64,000 nucleotides of DNA, taken from the NCBI GenBank assembly GCA_028710525.1, contig JAQTTY010000001.1, positions 371,143 through 435,142 on the forward strand. The letters run 5' to 3'. Positions within the stretch are counted from its first letter, which is position 1; each line of letters opens with the position of its first letter. The stretch is from Gallionella sp. (GTDB taxonomy: Bacteria; Pseudomonadota; Gammaproteobacteria; Burkholderiales; Gallionellaceae). Both the position numbers and the translations under genes were made by a program. This document shows positions 24,689-33,170 of the stretch, piece by piece. Below the pieces are notes generated by a model, which was not told where the DNA came from, did no database searches, and worked only from the letters and a program-made list of their open reading frames with translations.

Positions 24689-25356
24689 CCCGCGTTTACC
24701 TGCTGGTCGAAGGACAGACCGAGGAAGCATTTGTGCGCGAGTTGCTTGAGCCACATTACGCGCGTTTGGGTTTGTATCTCACCCCCATCATCGTTAGCAC
24801 TAGTCCGGGTTACAAAGGCGGCGTGGTGAGCTATGCCAAGATCAAACCTCAACTCCTGCGCTTGTGCAGACAGGATGCTGCCGCTCATGTCACCACGCTA
24901 TTCGACTTGTATGCCCTGCCGCAAGACTTTCCCGGCAAAGCCGATGCAGCATATCCATCAGCTGGCACGGGGCATATGAAAGCCTCATTTCTGGAGGCAC
25001 AACTGACGCAAGACATCGCTCAATCTAATTTCATCCCTAACTTGGTGGTGCATGAGTTTGAGGCATTATTATTCGTGGATACAAGAAAGTTTTCCGAGTG
25101 GGTTGATAACTACAAAATCGTGATTTCTTTGGGCGACCAGGCGCAGGATTATGAAACCCCAGAAGACATTAACGATAGCCCGAAAACGGCTCCCTCCAAG
25201 CGCATTCTGGCTGTCATGCCGAACTATCAAAAAACGTTCCATGGCCCTTTGATTGCTTGCGAAATCGGGCTGGATGCTATGCGAGGTGCTTGCCCACACT
25301 TTAATGAATGGTTGAAAAAACTGGATGCACTGTTGCCGTCTATGACAACGGCTTGA
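24685..25356 (+). CDS. DUF4276 family protein, candidate effector partner of the ATPase
   Basis: 223 residues from the ATG at 24685, which overlaps the ATPase stop (ATGA) and follows GGGAGG; the ORF-track start lies 12 codons inside the ATPase gene. The N-terminal VYLLVEGQTEEAFV has the glutamate-after-strand pattern of Toprim-like nucleases (E9, E13, E14). Further family motifs are FDLYALPQDFPG (D74), VHEFEALLF (H123, E124, E126) and a C-terminal CPHFNEWL. The function of DUF4276 is not established to my knowledge; its regular pairing with ATPases suggests a nuclease-type effector (inference). Confidence 0.85.
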   Translation: MTRVYLLVEGQTEEAFVRELLEPHYARLGLYLTPIIVSTSPGYKGGVVSYAKIKPQLLRLCRQDAAAHVTTLFDLYALPQDFPGKADAAYPSAGTGHMKASFLEAQLTQDIAQSNFIPNLVVHEFEALLFVDTRKFSEWVDNYKIVISLGDQAQDYETPEDINDSPKTAPSKRILAVMPNYQKTFHGPLIACEIGLDAMRGACPHFNEWLKKLDALLPSMTTA

Positions 25357-25401
25357 GTTGGTGGCTTCCAGCTCGAAATACTTTTCGGATAAGGAATTTT
25401 A

Positions 25402-26853
25402 ATGAAATACATCTCCACACGCGGCAACGCGCCGGCCAAGACATTTACTGAAATCCTGTTGGGCGGTCTCGCACCCGATGGCGGGCTGTATCTGCCGGAA
25501 GAATATCCGCAGGTGACGCGTGCCGAGTTGGATGCTTGGCGCAAGCTGTCGTATGCCGATCTAGCGTTCGCGGTGTTGTCCAAGTTTGCGACCGATATTC
25601 CAGCCGCTGACCTGCAGGCCATTATCAGCAAGACTTACACCGCCGAGGTGTACAACAAGGGACGCGCGGATTCGGATTTCGAACAGATCACGCCGTTGCG
25701 CACACTTGAACCGGGCGTGCATATTCTAGAGTTGTCCAATGGACCGACGCTGGCCTTCAAGGACATGGCGATGCAGTTGCTGGGCAATCTGTTCGAGTAT
25801 GCGTTGGCTAAACAGCACGACGAGTTGAACATCCTCGGTGCGACTTCCGGTGACACCGGTTCGGCGGCGGAATATGCGATGCGCGGCAAGCGTGGCATCC
25901 GTGTATTTATGTTGTCACCTAACGGCAAGATGTCGGCCTTCCAGCGCGCGCAGATGTATTCGCTACAAGACCCCAACATCCACAACATCGCCGTCAACGG
26001 CATGTTCGATGACGCGCAAGACTTGGTGAAAGCCGTGTCCAACGACCACGCTTACAAGGCCGCGCACAAGATAGGCACGGTCAACTCCATCAACTGGGGC
26101 CGCGTGTCGGCGCAGATCGTGTATTACTTCAAAGGCTATTTCGCTGCCACACAATCGAATGACGAGCAGGTCGCGTTCTCGGTACCGTCAGGTAACTTTG
26201 GCAATATCTGCGCAGGCCACATCGCACGCATGATGGGTTTGCCTATCGGCCAACTGATCTTGGCGACTAACGAGAACGACGTGTTGGACGAGTTCTTTAC
26301 CACTGGTCAATACAAGCCGCGCGGTACGGCGCATACCTATGAGACCAGCAGCCCATCCATGGACATCAGCAAAGCGTCCAACTTTGAGCGCTTCGTGTTC
26401 GATCTGGTTGGACGCGATGGCGCCAAGGTGCGTGAGTTTTGGAGCAAGGTGGAAGCGGGCAGCGGGACGGCCGACAGCGTGGCTTTCGATATCCACCATA
26501 CCCCGTATTGGGATGCGTTGCAGCAGTTCCATTTCGCATCGGGCAAGAGCTCACATTACGACAGACTCAAGACCATACGTGGCATCTATGAAGAATATGG
26601 CGTGATGGTCGATCCTCACACTGCCGATGGCATCAAGGTCGGTATGGAGCAGCGTCGTCCTAATCTGCCGCTGATCTGTTTGGAGACTGCGTTGCCCGCA
26701 AAATTCGAAGAGACCATCGTCGAGGCGCTGTCATGCAAACCTGAACGCCCCGCAGCGTTGGAAGGCATAGAAGACTTACCACAACGCTGTGTGGTGATGG
26801 ATGCGGATGTGGTTAAACTTAAGGCCTACGTCAGCGCAAATATCACCCATTAG
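25402..26853 (+). CDS. thrC: Threonine synthase
   Basis: Converts O-phosphohomoserine to threonine with PLP. The N-terminal MKYISTRGNAPAKTFTEILL, the substrate segment GGLAPDGGLYLPE, the PLP lysine in GPTLAFKDMAMQLL and the phosphate-binding GATSGDTGSAAEYAM are all present. 483 residues matches the long proteobacterial class. AAGGA precedes the ATG. It is separated from hom by the ATPase/DUF4276 module, so it depends on read-through or on its own promoter, which I cannot identify in the 45-base gap. Confidence 0.96.
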   Translation: MKYISTRGNAPAKTFTEILLGGLAPDGGLYLPEEYPQVTRAELDAWRKLSYADLAFAVLSKFATDIPAADLQAIISKTYTAEVYNKGRADSDFEQITPLRTLEPGVHILELSNGPTLAFKDMAMQLLGNLFEYALAKQHDELNILGATSGDTGSAAEYAMRGKRGIRVFMLSPNGKMSAFQRAQMYSLQDPNIHNIAVNGMFDDAQDLVKAVSNDHAYKAAHKIGTVNSINWGRVSAQIVYYFKGYFAATQSNDEQVAFSVPSGNFGNICAGHIARMMGLPIGQLILATNENDVLDEFFTTGQYKPRGTAHTYETSSPSMDISKASNFERFVFDLVGRDGAKVREFWSKVEAGSGTADSVAFDIHHTPYWDALQQFHFASGKSSHYDRLKTIRGIYEEYGVMVDPHTADGIKVGMEQRRPNLPLICLETALPAKFEETIVEALSCKPERPAALEGIEDLPQRCVVMDADVVKLKAYVSANITH

Positions 26854-26878
26854 TTGTAGCTCATCTTAGGGCAGGAAT

Positions 26879-27784
26879 ATGAATAACCTTATCTTGCTCA
26901 TCTTATGTTTTATTGCTGGCATGCTGTTGCGTTGGGGCAAGCGTATGCCGGACAACGCTTCGGCTACGCTCAACAGTTTCATCATCCATGTGTCGCTACC
27001 CGCGCTGACGCTGCTGTATATCCATCAGCTCAAGCTCTCGGCGGATGTGGCTTTGATCGGTCTGATGGCTTGGTTGTTGTTCGCGCTCTCGGCAGGATTT
27101 TTCTGGGTGGTGGGTCGTTGGCTTAACTTGCCGCGTGGGACGACAGGCGCACTTATATTGGTCGGTGGTTTGGGCAACACCTCGTTCTTTGGTTTGCCCA
27201 TGGTCGAGGCTTTCTATGGCAAGGCGGGTTTGACCACGGCCATCATCGCAGACCAGTTGGGTTCCTTCTTCGTGCTGTCCATACTGGGTATCACCGTGGC
27301 GGGTTTGTATTCCTCGGGTAGGCCTTCGGCGACGCAGATACTCAAACGCATCGCCTTATTCCCACCCTTCATCTCGCTGCTGATCGCGCTGATGCTGATC
27401 CCCATAGAGTACGCGGAATGGTTCACGGTATTGCTCAAGCGCTTGGGTGATACCTTGGCGCCTATGGCCTTGCTCTCGGTCGGGCTGCAACTGCGCCCAC
27501 GTCAGGTGTTGAGTAACGCGCGTAATTTGGCCTTAGGGTTAGGCTTCAAATTGGTATTGGCCCCGCTGGTGATCTATATCATCTATGTAGAGTTGCTGGG
27601 GGCGCACGGCCCGACCATGCAAGTGGTGCTGTTCGAGGCGGCTATGCCCCCCATGATCACCGCCGCTATCGTCGCTACCGAGCACGACCTCGATCCGCAA
27701 TTCGCCACGCTGATGGTGGCGGTAGGCTTGGTGATCTCTTTTGTGACGCTCACCGGATGGTGGTGGGTACTGCAAGGTGTTTGA
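26879..27784 (+). CDS. AEC-family (auxin efflux carrier-like) permease
   Basis: 301 residues with about ten hydrophobic segments from the first residue (LILLILCFIAGMLLRWG) to the last (VGLVISFVTLTGWWWVL). The centre shows the family-type GGLGNTSFFGLPMVEAFYG and the C-terminal half LFEAAMPPMITAAIVA. Substrates of bacterial AEC carriers are mostly small organic acids; none can be named here. AGGGCAGGA precedes ATG. It follows thrC by 25 bases and may be cotranscribed. Confidence 0.88.
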   Translation: MNNLILLILCFIAGMLLRWGKRMPDNASATLNSFIIHVSLPALTLLYIHQLKLSADVALIGLMAWLLFALSAGFFWVVGRWLNLPRGTTGALILVGGLGNTSFFGLPMVEAFYGKAGLTTAIIADQLGSFFVLSILGITVAGLYSSGRPSATQILKRIALFPPFISLLIALMLIPIEYAEWFTVLLKRLGDTLAPMALLSVGLQLRPRQVLSNARNLALGLGFKLVLAPLVIYIIYVELLGAHGPTMQVVLFEAAMPPMITAAIVATEHDLDPQFATLMVAVGLVISFVTLTGWWWVLQGV

Positions 27785-27800
27785 AGTTCCGCAGTCCGAA

Positions 27801-28328
27801 CTAGGATACAAGCTTGAGGGATAAGGTGAGCGTATAGCTGGCGACCGGTTCTGTACCGAGGCTGGGTACGTGGGCGATGACCTGTATCGCTTTATCCACT
27901 CGTTCACCTGTAGCGATCGCTTGTTCGATCAGCGCGGCGATCTCATCGCCCTGTTCGCAGGTGAAGTCCACTGCACCCATCGCGCGCTTGTGGAATTGGG
28001 CATGGCAATCTTTGAAGATCAGCGAGATATTTTGTCCGCGTTGCGCAATCAACTCCATCACCAACAATCCTATCGCGCAATCCGCGCCCACGCTCAGCGC
28101 CCCGAAATACATAGAGCCCCAATGGTTGCGATTCCTGCGATTCAGCGGCAACCTGACTACGATGCGCTGTGGACTGAGCGCAATGACGCTGGGCCTTACG
28201 TACAGCATCATGGGGATATTGCGCCAGCCGAACAGGCGCAAGCCCAGCGTAGCGCGTGTCGTAGTTGATAGCAGCTTGTCTATCCAAGTAGTGATGGCAA
28301 TCTCGCTAGGTGCTAAGCAGGCACTCAT
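27801..28328 (-). CDS. DUF4442 hotdog-fold thioesterase-like protein
   Basis: About 175 residues with the hotdog-fold core RNHWGSMYFGALSVGADCAIGLLVME and a C-terminal beta-rich stretch (VASYTLTLSLKLV). The family resembles acyl-CoA thioesterases, but the activity is unproven. The ORF track extends 39 codons upstream into the GGDEF-EAL gene; the ATG at 28328 (MSACLAPSEIAITTW) avoids that overlap and is preferred. Confidence 0.75.
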   Translation of the reverse strand: MSACLAPSEIAITTWIDKLLSTTTRATLGLRLFGWRNIPMMLYVRPSVIALSPQRIVVRLPLNRRNRNHWGSMYFGALSVGADCAIGLLVMELIAQRGQNISLIFKDCHAQFHKRAMGAVDFTCEQGDEIAALIEQAIATGERVDKAIQVIAHVPSLGTEPVASYTLTLSLKLVS

Positions 28329-28351
28329 CCTGTGACGAATCAGGGCGAATA

Positions 28352-30601
28352 TCAAGCGTTGTTGTTGGTGTGGCGTTGCACACACTGTTCGAACTCGACC
28401 AGTATCACCGGTTTGCCGTACAGATGACCTTGGAAGGACAGGCATCCCTGACTGAGCAAGACCTGTTCTTGAGCTTCGTTCTCCACGCCTTCCGCCAAGA
28501 TATTGATACGCATGCTGGCGGCCATATCTATCATGGAACGTACGATGGCCATGTCGTACTCGTCCGTGGCGATTTCTTTAACAAAGGACTGGTCGATCTT
28601 GATCTGATCGAGCGGCATACGCTTGAGGTGGGTGAGTGATGAGTGTCCGGTACCGAAATCGTCCATGGACAGACTCACGCCGAGCGCCTTGAGTTGTTGT
28701 AACACGCTGATGGTGTGCTCCATATCTAGCAGTGCCATGCTCTCGGTGATCTCCAGCTTCAAGCGTGAAGGGTCTATGCCGCTAGCATTGAGTGCTTGCT
28801 GCAGATGCTCGATAAAGTCTGGACGATACAAGGATGCGGTGCTGGCAATGTTGCGTCCGTTCTTGGTCACATGTTTGGACTTGCGCAGTTGCGCGGCACT
28901 GACATTGATGGAGAGCACCAGGTCGCGGGTGAGCGGTGAGGCTTCCCAACGTTTAATTTGCGCGCAAGCAGTGTTGAGTACCCAGTTGCCTATAGAAAGA
29001 ATCAGGTCACTCTCTTCAGCCAAACTAATGAATTGGGAAGGATGTAGCAAACCCAACTCAGGATGGTGCCAGCGTAACAAGGCTTCTGCACCGATTGCCT
29101 TCCTGTGCTGATCGACCTGTATCTGGTAATACAACTCGAACTGGTCGTCCTGCAAAGCTGCGTATAAGTGATGCTCCAACTCGCTGCGAGCTTCCAATGC
29201 GTTCTGGGTGTTCTGGTCATAGAAGCGCACCGTGTTGCGTCCCGCTCTTTTGGCTTGATACATGGCAGTGTCGGCACGTTTCAGTAACTCTTCGGCGTCG
29301 ATGTCGCCGCGACTGAACAATGCCACGCCTAGACTGGCACCCCCGTGATGGGTATAGCTCGTGAGGTGATAAGGCTGGTTCAAAGCTACGCAGATCTTCT
29401 CGGCGATAGTGCCTGCCATCTCATTGGCAGACTCGGCATCACCACGCAAGGCATCCAGCAACACAACGAATTCGTCTCCACCTAGGCGCGCCACTACATC
29501 GCTGTTACGCACGCAGGCTTTGATGCGATGCCCCACCTCGACCAGCAACTGGTCGCCCAAAGCATGACCCTTGGTGTCGTTGAGGGTTTTGAAATTATCT
29601 AGGTCGAGGAAAATCAACCCGCCCATAGAGCCGAGATTGCGCGACAGCGCGATGGCATGGTCGAGTTGGTCTAGGAAGCGGCGACGGTTGGGCAGTCCGG
29701 TGAGCGCATCGCTATAAGCCAGTTCGTAGATAGTGGCATCTGAGCGTTTGGTGATGTTCTCTACTTCTTGTTCCGAGCGGCGCAGGCGTTCGATGATCAG
29801 GCCTAGATTGATCAGCATGATGATGATGACCGCACCGCTGGTACGTTGTATGTTCAGTCGCAACACATGGATGTCTTGTTGCTGGCGTGCAATCGCATCC
29901 GCGATGACCTTGTTCTGATCATCCATGCTTTCGCGATGCAATACGGCAAGTTGTTCGCTCATCCATCGGTCTATTCCGCGTACACCTTGATCGATGACGA
30001 AGGTGTTGTTGACCGATTTAGACAATGGATAGCGCGCGAGGAAGTTGCGATAGATATAACCGATCTGTATATGTCCCTCTATAAGGACATTGAACCTATC
30101 TACGAAGTGCATTTCATTGAGAGAGCGTTGCTGCAGTTTTTTCAATTGCTCACGCGAGGTTAGCGGAAAAGCAGAGTTGCTCAGTTGTGTTATCGGCTGG
30201 TCTCTCTCGATATTCTCCAGCGCTAACAGTTCGTCACGCAGTTCTTCCAGTTCTTTACGTACCTTGCGTTCGCTCTGCTCATACTGTTCCCAGTATTGTT
30301 GGTAAAGCACAGGGTCACGACCGCGCAGCAACACGTCCTTCCATTCCTGTACTTGGTTCTTGAATTCGATCTGTATCGCGGCAAGGTCATCTGACTGTTC
30401 ACGTTGCCAAAGCAACTGACTGTTGTAATCTTGTTCAGCTTGGCCGAGTTTGCCGACCTGTTGGATGATGTTCACCAGACCGAGGATGGTAAAGATGGAG
30501 AGCAAGGCAATGACTGCCAGTAGCAAGTATCTCTTGCGCTGGGCTAGGCTGAAGAAGGAGTTGATGGCTTTGATGCTTCGTCGGAGTTTCATGATCGCCA
30601 T
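28352..30601 (-). CDS. Membrane-bound GGDEF-EAL protein (c-di-GMP turnover)
   Basis: 749 residues. One membrane helix (about 27-47), a periplasmic helical region (about 50-250) and a second helix (VIIIMLINLGLII) are followed by GGDEF and EAL domains. The GGDEF site is intact (ARLGGDEFVVLL) with no obvious RxxD I-site in the usual place (RNSD is offset by one). The EAL domain has GAEALLRW, a SINVSAAQL motif, KLEITESMAL, and the DDFGTGHSSL loop 6, so phosphodiesterase activity is likely. The periplasmic region probably senses an unknown signal. Both activities appear possible; direction of net flux cannot be judged. Confidence 0.93.
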   Translation of the reverse strand: MAIMKLRRSIKAINSFFSLAQRKRYLLLAVIALLSIFTILGLVNIIQQVGKLGQAEQDYNSQLLWQREQSDDLAAIQIEFKNQVQEWKDVLLRGRDPVLYQQYWEQYEQSERKVRKELEELRDELLALENIERDQPITQLSNSAFPLTSREQLKKLQQRSLNEMHFVDRFNVLIEGHIQIGYIYRNFLARYPLSKSVNNTFVIDQGVRGIDRWMSEQLAVLHRESMDDQNKVIADAIARQQQDIHVLRLNIQRTSGAVIIIMLINLGLIIERLRRSEQEVENITKRSDATIYELAYSDALTGLPNRRRFLDQLDHAIALSRNLGSMGGLIFLDLDNFKTLNDTKGHALGDQLLVEVGHRIKACVRNSDVVARLGGDEFVVLLDALRGDAESANEMAGTIAEKICVALNQPYHLTSYTHHGGASLGVALFSRGDIDAEELLKRADTAMYQAKRAGRNTVRFYDQNTQNALEARSELEHHLYAALQDDQFELYYQIQVDQHRKAIGAEALLRWHHPELGLLHPSQFISLAEESDLILSIGNWVLNTACAQIKRWEASPLTRDLVLSINVSAAQLRKSKHVTKNGRNIASTASLYRPDFIEHLQQALNASGIDPSRLKLEITESMALLDMEHTISVLQQLKALGVSLSMDDFGTGHSSLTHLKRMPLDQIKIDQSFVKEIATDEYDMAIVRSMIDMAASMRINILAEGVENEAQEQVLLSQGCLSFQGHLYGKPVILVEFEQCVQRHTNNNA

Positions 30602-30643
30602 AGGTTAGAGTCTGCGCGCATTATACCGTCGCCAATCGCACTA

Positions 30644-31069
30644 TCATTGTGCACTCAAGCAGTTCAGATAGATGGCCGCATCCGGTTGGGTGCGGTTACG
30701 TTGTGCCTGCCAGATCATTTCACTCAAGCACTCCATCATCTGGTGTTGCGCATCGTGTTCGGATTCCAACTTGTGCGTCAGGCGTACAAAATGCGCACGT
30801 ATGCCGTGCGGCTGGTCTATGGAGATCTGCTCCTCTATGGTTAGATGCATCATCAAGTGCAAAAAAGGATTGGTCGCGCCGCTCTCAGGTGAATAGTCCT
30901 TGTCCAGATGGGCATCCGGTTGCGCCAGTAGGTCGTGATATTCCGGATGCTTTTCTATCAACTGCGCAGTCAGGTCTTCCAAGGGCGTGAGCAACTCACT
31001 GGCGCGGCGTTTGCGCCAGGTCTCAAATAAGAAGTTACGTGCTTCGTCGCGGCTGGGATTGAATAACAA
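30644..31069 (-). CDS. DUF1841 family protein
   Basis: 141 residues. The start is set at the TTG at 31069 because GGAG lies six bases upstream and the resulting LFNPSRDEARNFLFETWRKR is the family N-terminus; the ORF-track start runs back through the repeat element. The body has EYHDLLAQPDAHLDKDY and an HLMMHLTIEEQISIDQP helix with histidines. The C-terminal LSEMIWQAQRNRTQPDAAIY is also typical. Function unknown; the family is largely beta/gammaproteobacterial. Confidence 0.85.
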   Translation of the reverse strand: MLFNPSRDEARNFLFETWRKRRASELLTPLEDLTAQLIEKHPEYHDLLAQPDAHLDKDYSPESGATNPFLHLMMHLTIEEQISIDQPHGIRAHFVRLTHKLESEHDAQHQMMECLSEMIWQAQRNRTQPDAAIYLNCLSAQ

Positions 31070-31084
31070 AATAATCTCCAAATT

Positions 31085-31190
31085 ATTCCCTCCCCCGTGC
31101 ATGGGGCGGGTAGGTGGGGGTAGAAACGTGATATCCCAAAAGAGACACCGCCATCCCAACCTAGCCTCTACGAGAGGGGGAAGGCGTTGT
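31085..31190. repeat. GC-rich palindromic intergenic repeat, copy 2
   Basis: Two opposed arms: TCCCTCCCCCGTGCATGGGG with GGGTAGGTGGGGG at 31087-31120, and CCATCCCAACCTAGCCTCTA followed by CGAGAGGGGGAAGG at 31151-31185. The CCATCCCAACC core is shared with the copy at 10971-11130. It fills the nth-DUF1841 gap. Confidence 0.6.
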
Positions 31191-31192
31191 GG

Positions 31193-31825
31193 TTAGTCGG
31201 TCTTATTCGGGTACTCGCACAAATCATAAATCAGGCACTCTCTACATTTGGGTTTGCGTGCTTGGCAGATATAACGCCCGTGCAGAATCAGCCAGTGATG
31301 GGCATCCAACAAGAACTCCTTGGGGATGACCTTGAGTAGTTTGTGTTCAACTTCCAGCACGTTCTTGCCCGGTGCCAGCTTGATGCGGTTGGCGAGGCGG
31401 AAGATATGCGTGTCCACCGCCAAAGTCGGCTGGCCGAAGGCGGTATTGAGTATCACGTTGGCGGTCTTGCGTCCCACGCCCGGCAAGGCTTCCAGCGCCT
31501 CGCGTTGTTGTGGCACTTCACCGTTATGCAGCGTTAACAGTAACTTGCAAGTCTGTATGACATGTTTGGCCTTGGTCTTGTATAGGCCGATGCGCTGTAT
31601 GTACCCGCGCAGTCCCTCCTCGCCCAGTGCGAGTATCGATTGCGGGGTATTGGCGACCGGGTAGAGCTGGCGTGTGGCGAGGTTAACGCTGACATCGGTG
31701 GCCTGTGCCGACAGCATCACCGCCACCAGCAACTCGAAGGGCGTGTGGTATTCCAGTTCGGTAGTGGGATGCGGATCTGCGTCGCGCAGGCGCTCGAAGA
31801 TGGCGCGGCGTTTAGCTGCGTTCAT
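31193..31825 (-). CDS. nth: Endonuclease III (DNA glycosylase/AP lyase)
   Basis: Removes oxidised pyrimidines from DNA and cuts the abasic site. The 210 residues contain the helix-hairpin-helix LPGVGRKTANVIL with the catalytic lysine, the catalytic aspartate in AVDTHIFRLANR, and the C-terminal 4Fe-4S ligands with spacing C-x6-C-x2-C-x5-C (CQARKPKCRECLIYDLC). It is the last gene of oxyR-rnf-nth on this strand, five bases after rnfE, as in the E. coli rsx-nth operon. Confidence 0.97.
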   Translation of the reverse strand: MNAAKRRAIFERLRDADPHPTTELEYHTPFELLVAVMLSAQATDVSVNLATRQLYPVANTPQSILALGEEGLRGYIQRIGLYKTKAKHVIQTCKLLLTLHNGEVPQQREALEALPGVGRKTANVILNTAFGQPTLAVDTHIFRLANRIKLAPGKNVLEVEHKLLKVIPKEFLLDAHHWLILHGRYICQARKPKCRECLIYDLCEYPNKTD

Positions 31826-31830
31826 GCCCG

Positions 31831-32514
31831 CTAGGCTGTTGCAGTGACAGGGATGACGCGCTTCTTCTCGTTCTCGGTGGCGCGTAGCGTCATGTAGTTC
31901 TTGGCTGCAATCAATAATCCCAGTGTGATGAAGGCGCCGGGCGGCAAGATGGCGAGCAGGAAGCCGTGGTAGTCAGGCACGACGGTGATGACTAAAGACT
32001 TCGCGCTAGCACCGAATATGAGATCAAGTCCAGACAACAGCGTGCCGTGGCCGAAGATCTCGCGGAAACCGCCCAACACCGCTAGCACCGCAGTCAGACC
32101 CAAGCCCATCGCTAGGCCGTCTACGGCGGATTGCAGCGGTGGTTGTTTGGAGGCGAAGGCCTCGATGCGCGCCAAGATGATGCAGTTGGTCGTGATGAGC
32201 GGAATGAAGATGCCCAGCACTAGATACAAGGGGTGCACATAGGCGTTCATAGCGAACTGGATGATAGTCACTAATACCGCGATGATAAGTATAAACACGG
32301 GGATGCGTGCCTCGTTGGGCACTGCCGAGCGTATCGGCGAGATAGTCGCGCTGGAGATGGTCATCACCAAGGTAGTGGCCAGACCTAGACTTACTGAATT
32401 CACTACAGTACTGCTTACCGCAAGGATGGGGCACAGCCCCAGCAGTTGCACCACGCCGGTGTTCTGTTTCCACAAACCGTTATAGAAGATGTCCTTCAGT
32501 TCTTGGCTAGTCAT
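31831..32514 (-). CDS. rnfE: Rnf electron transport complex subunit E
   Basis: Integral membrane subunit of the Rnf/Rsx complex that couples ferredoxin-NAD electron transfer to ion movement. 227 residues with six hydrophobic segments and the RnfE N-terminus QELKDIFYNGLWKQNTGVVQ plus the LGLCPILAVS motif shared with RnfA. The C-terminal LLAILPPGAFITLGLLIAAKN is typical. Its ATG overlaps the stop of rnfG by four bases. Confidence 0.95.
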   Translation of the reverse strand: MTSQELKDIFYNGLWKQNTGVVQLLGLCPILAVSSTVVNSVSLGLATTLVMTISSATISPIRSAVPNEARIPVFILIIAVLVTIIQFAMNAYVHPLYLVLGIFIPLITTNCIILARIEAFASKQPPLQSAVDGLAMGLGLTAVLAVLGGFREIFGHGTLLSGLDLIFGASAKSLVITVVPDYHGFLLAILPPGAFITLGLLIAAKNYMTLRATENEKKRVIPVTATA

Positions 32515-33170
32515 TTCTTTTCCTCCTGCGCTAGCTTTGCGACCACGGGATTTGCGTAGAGTTCGTCATGGTGCAGGTTGTAATACTGCATCGCTTTGTG
32601 TACCGCTTTAATCACGGCGCGCGGCGAGATGGTCGCACCCGCCATGTAGTCGAACTGGCCGCCGTCCTTTTTCACCTGCCACTCGTCATCCTTGCCGTCA
32701 TTCAAACGCTTGCCACCGAAGATTGATATCCAGTCATTTTTGGCAATGTCGATGTAGTCGCCCAGTCCTGGAGTCTCTTTGTGCGTGACCACACGTACTC
32801 CAGCCACTGAGCCATCCGCCTTGACAGCAACCAGCAGATCGATGCGGCCACTATAGCCGTCGGGCGCGATCACTTCCATCGCCACGCCCACCGGTTGTCC
32901 AGCCAAACGCGCGCGGTAAGCTTTACTCGGCGCACGTGTACCCAGCAGAGTATCGGCTGGCAGCTTCACGGTATCGGACACGATATCGTTGTCGAAGCTG
33001 CTACGCGGTAGCAGTTGCGAAATGAGTTTGAGCTTTTCCTCCTGCTCACTCTTGGCGATGCCGTCCTTGGTCTCAAGATAAGTGATAGCCAGCAGGGACG
33101 TACCGATCAGCGTGAAGAACAACACGTTCAGCGCGGTGTGTGCGGCTGCCTTGACTAGGGTACGCCTCAC
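32511..33170 (-). CDS. rnfG: Rnf electron transport complex subunit G (FMN-binding)
   Basis: 219 residues, one N-terminal membrane helix (LNVLFFTLIGTSLLAITYLE) and a periplasmic FMN-binding domain. The covalent-flavin motif is DYMAGATISPRAVI, in which the threonine of GAT would carry FMN. GVRVVTHKETPGLGDYI is the other family signature. It overlaps both neighbours by four bases, so translation of rnfD-G-E is coupled. Confidence 0.95.
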   Translation of the reverse strand: MRRTLVKAAAHTALNVLFFTLIGTSLLAITYLETKDGIAKSEQEEKLKLISQLLPRSSFDNDIVSDTVKLPADTLLGTRAPSKAYRARLAGQPVGVAMEVIAPDGYSGRIDLLVAVKADGSVAGVRVVTHKETPGLGDYIDIAKNDWISIFGGKRLNDGKDDEWQVKKDGGQFDYMAGATISPRAVIKAVHKAMQYYNLHHDELYANPVVAKLAQEEKK

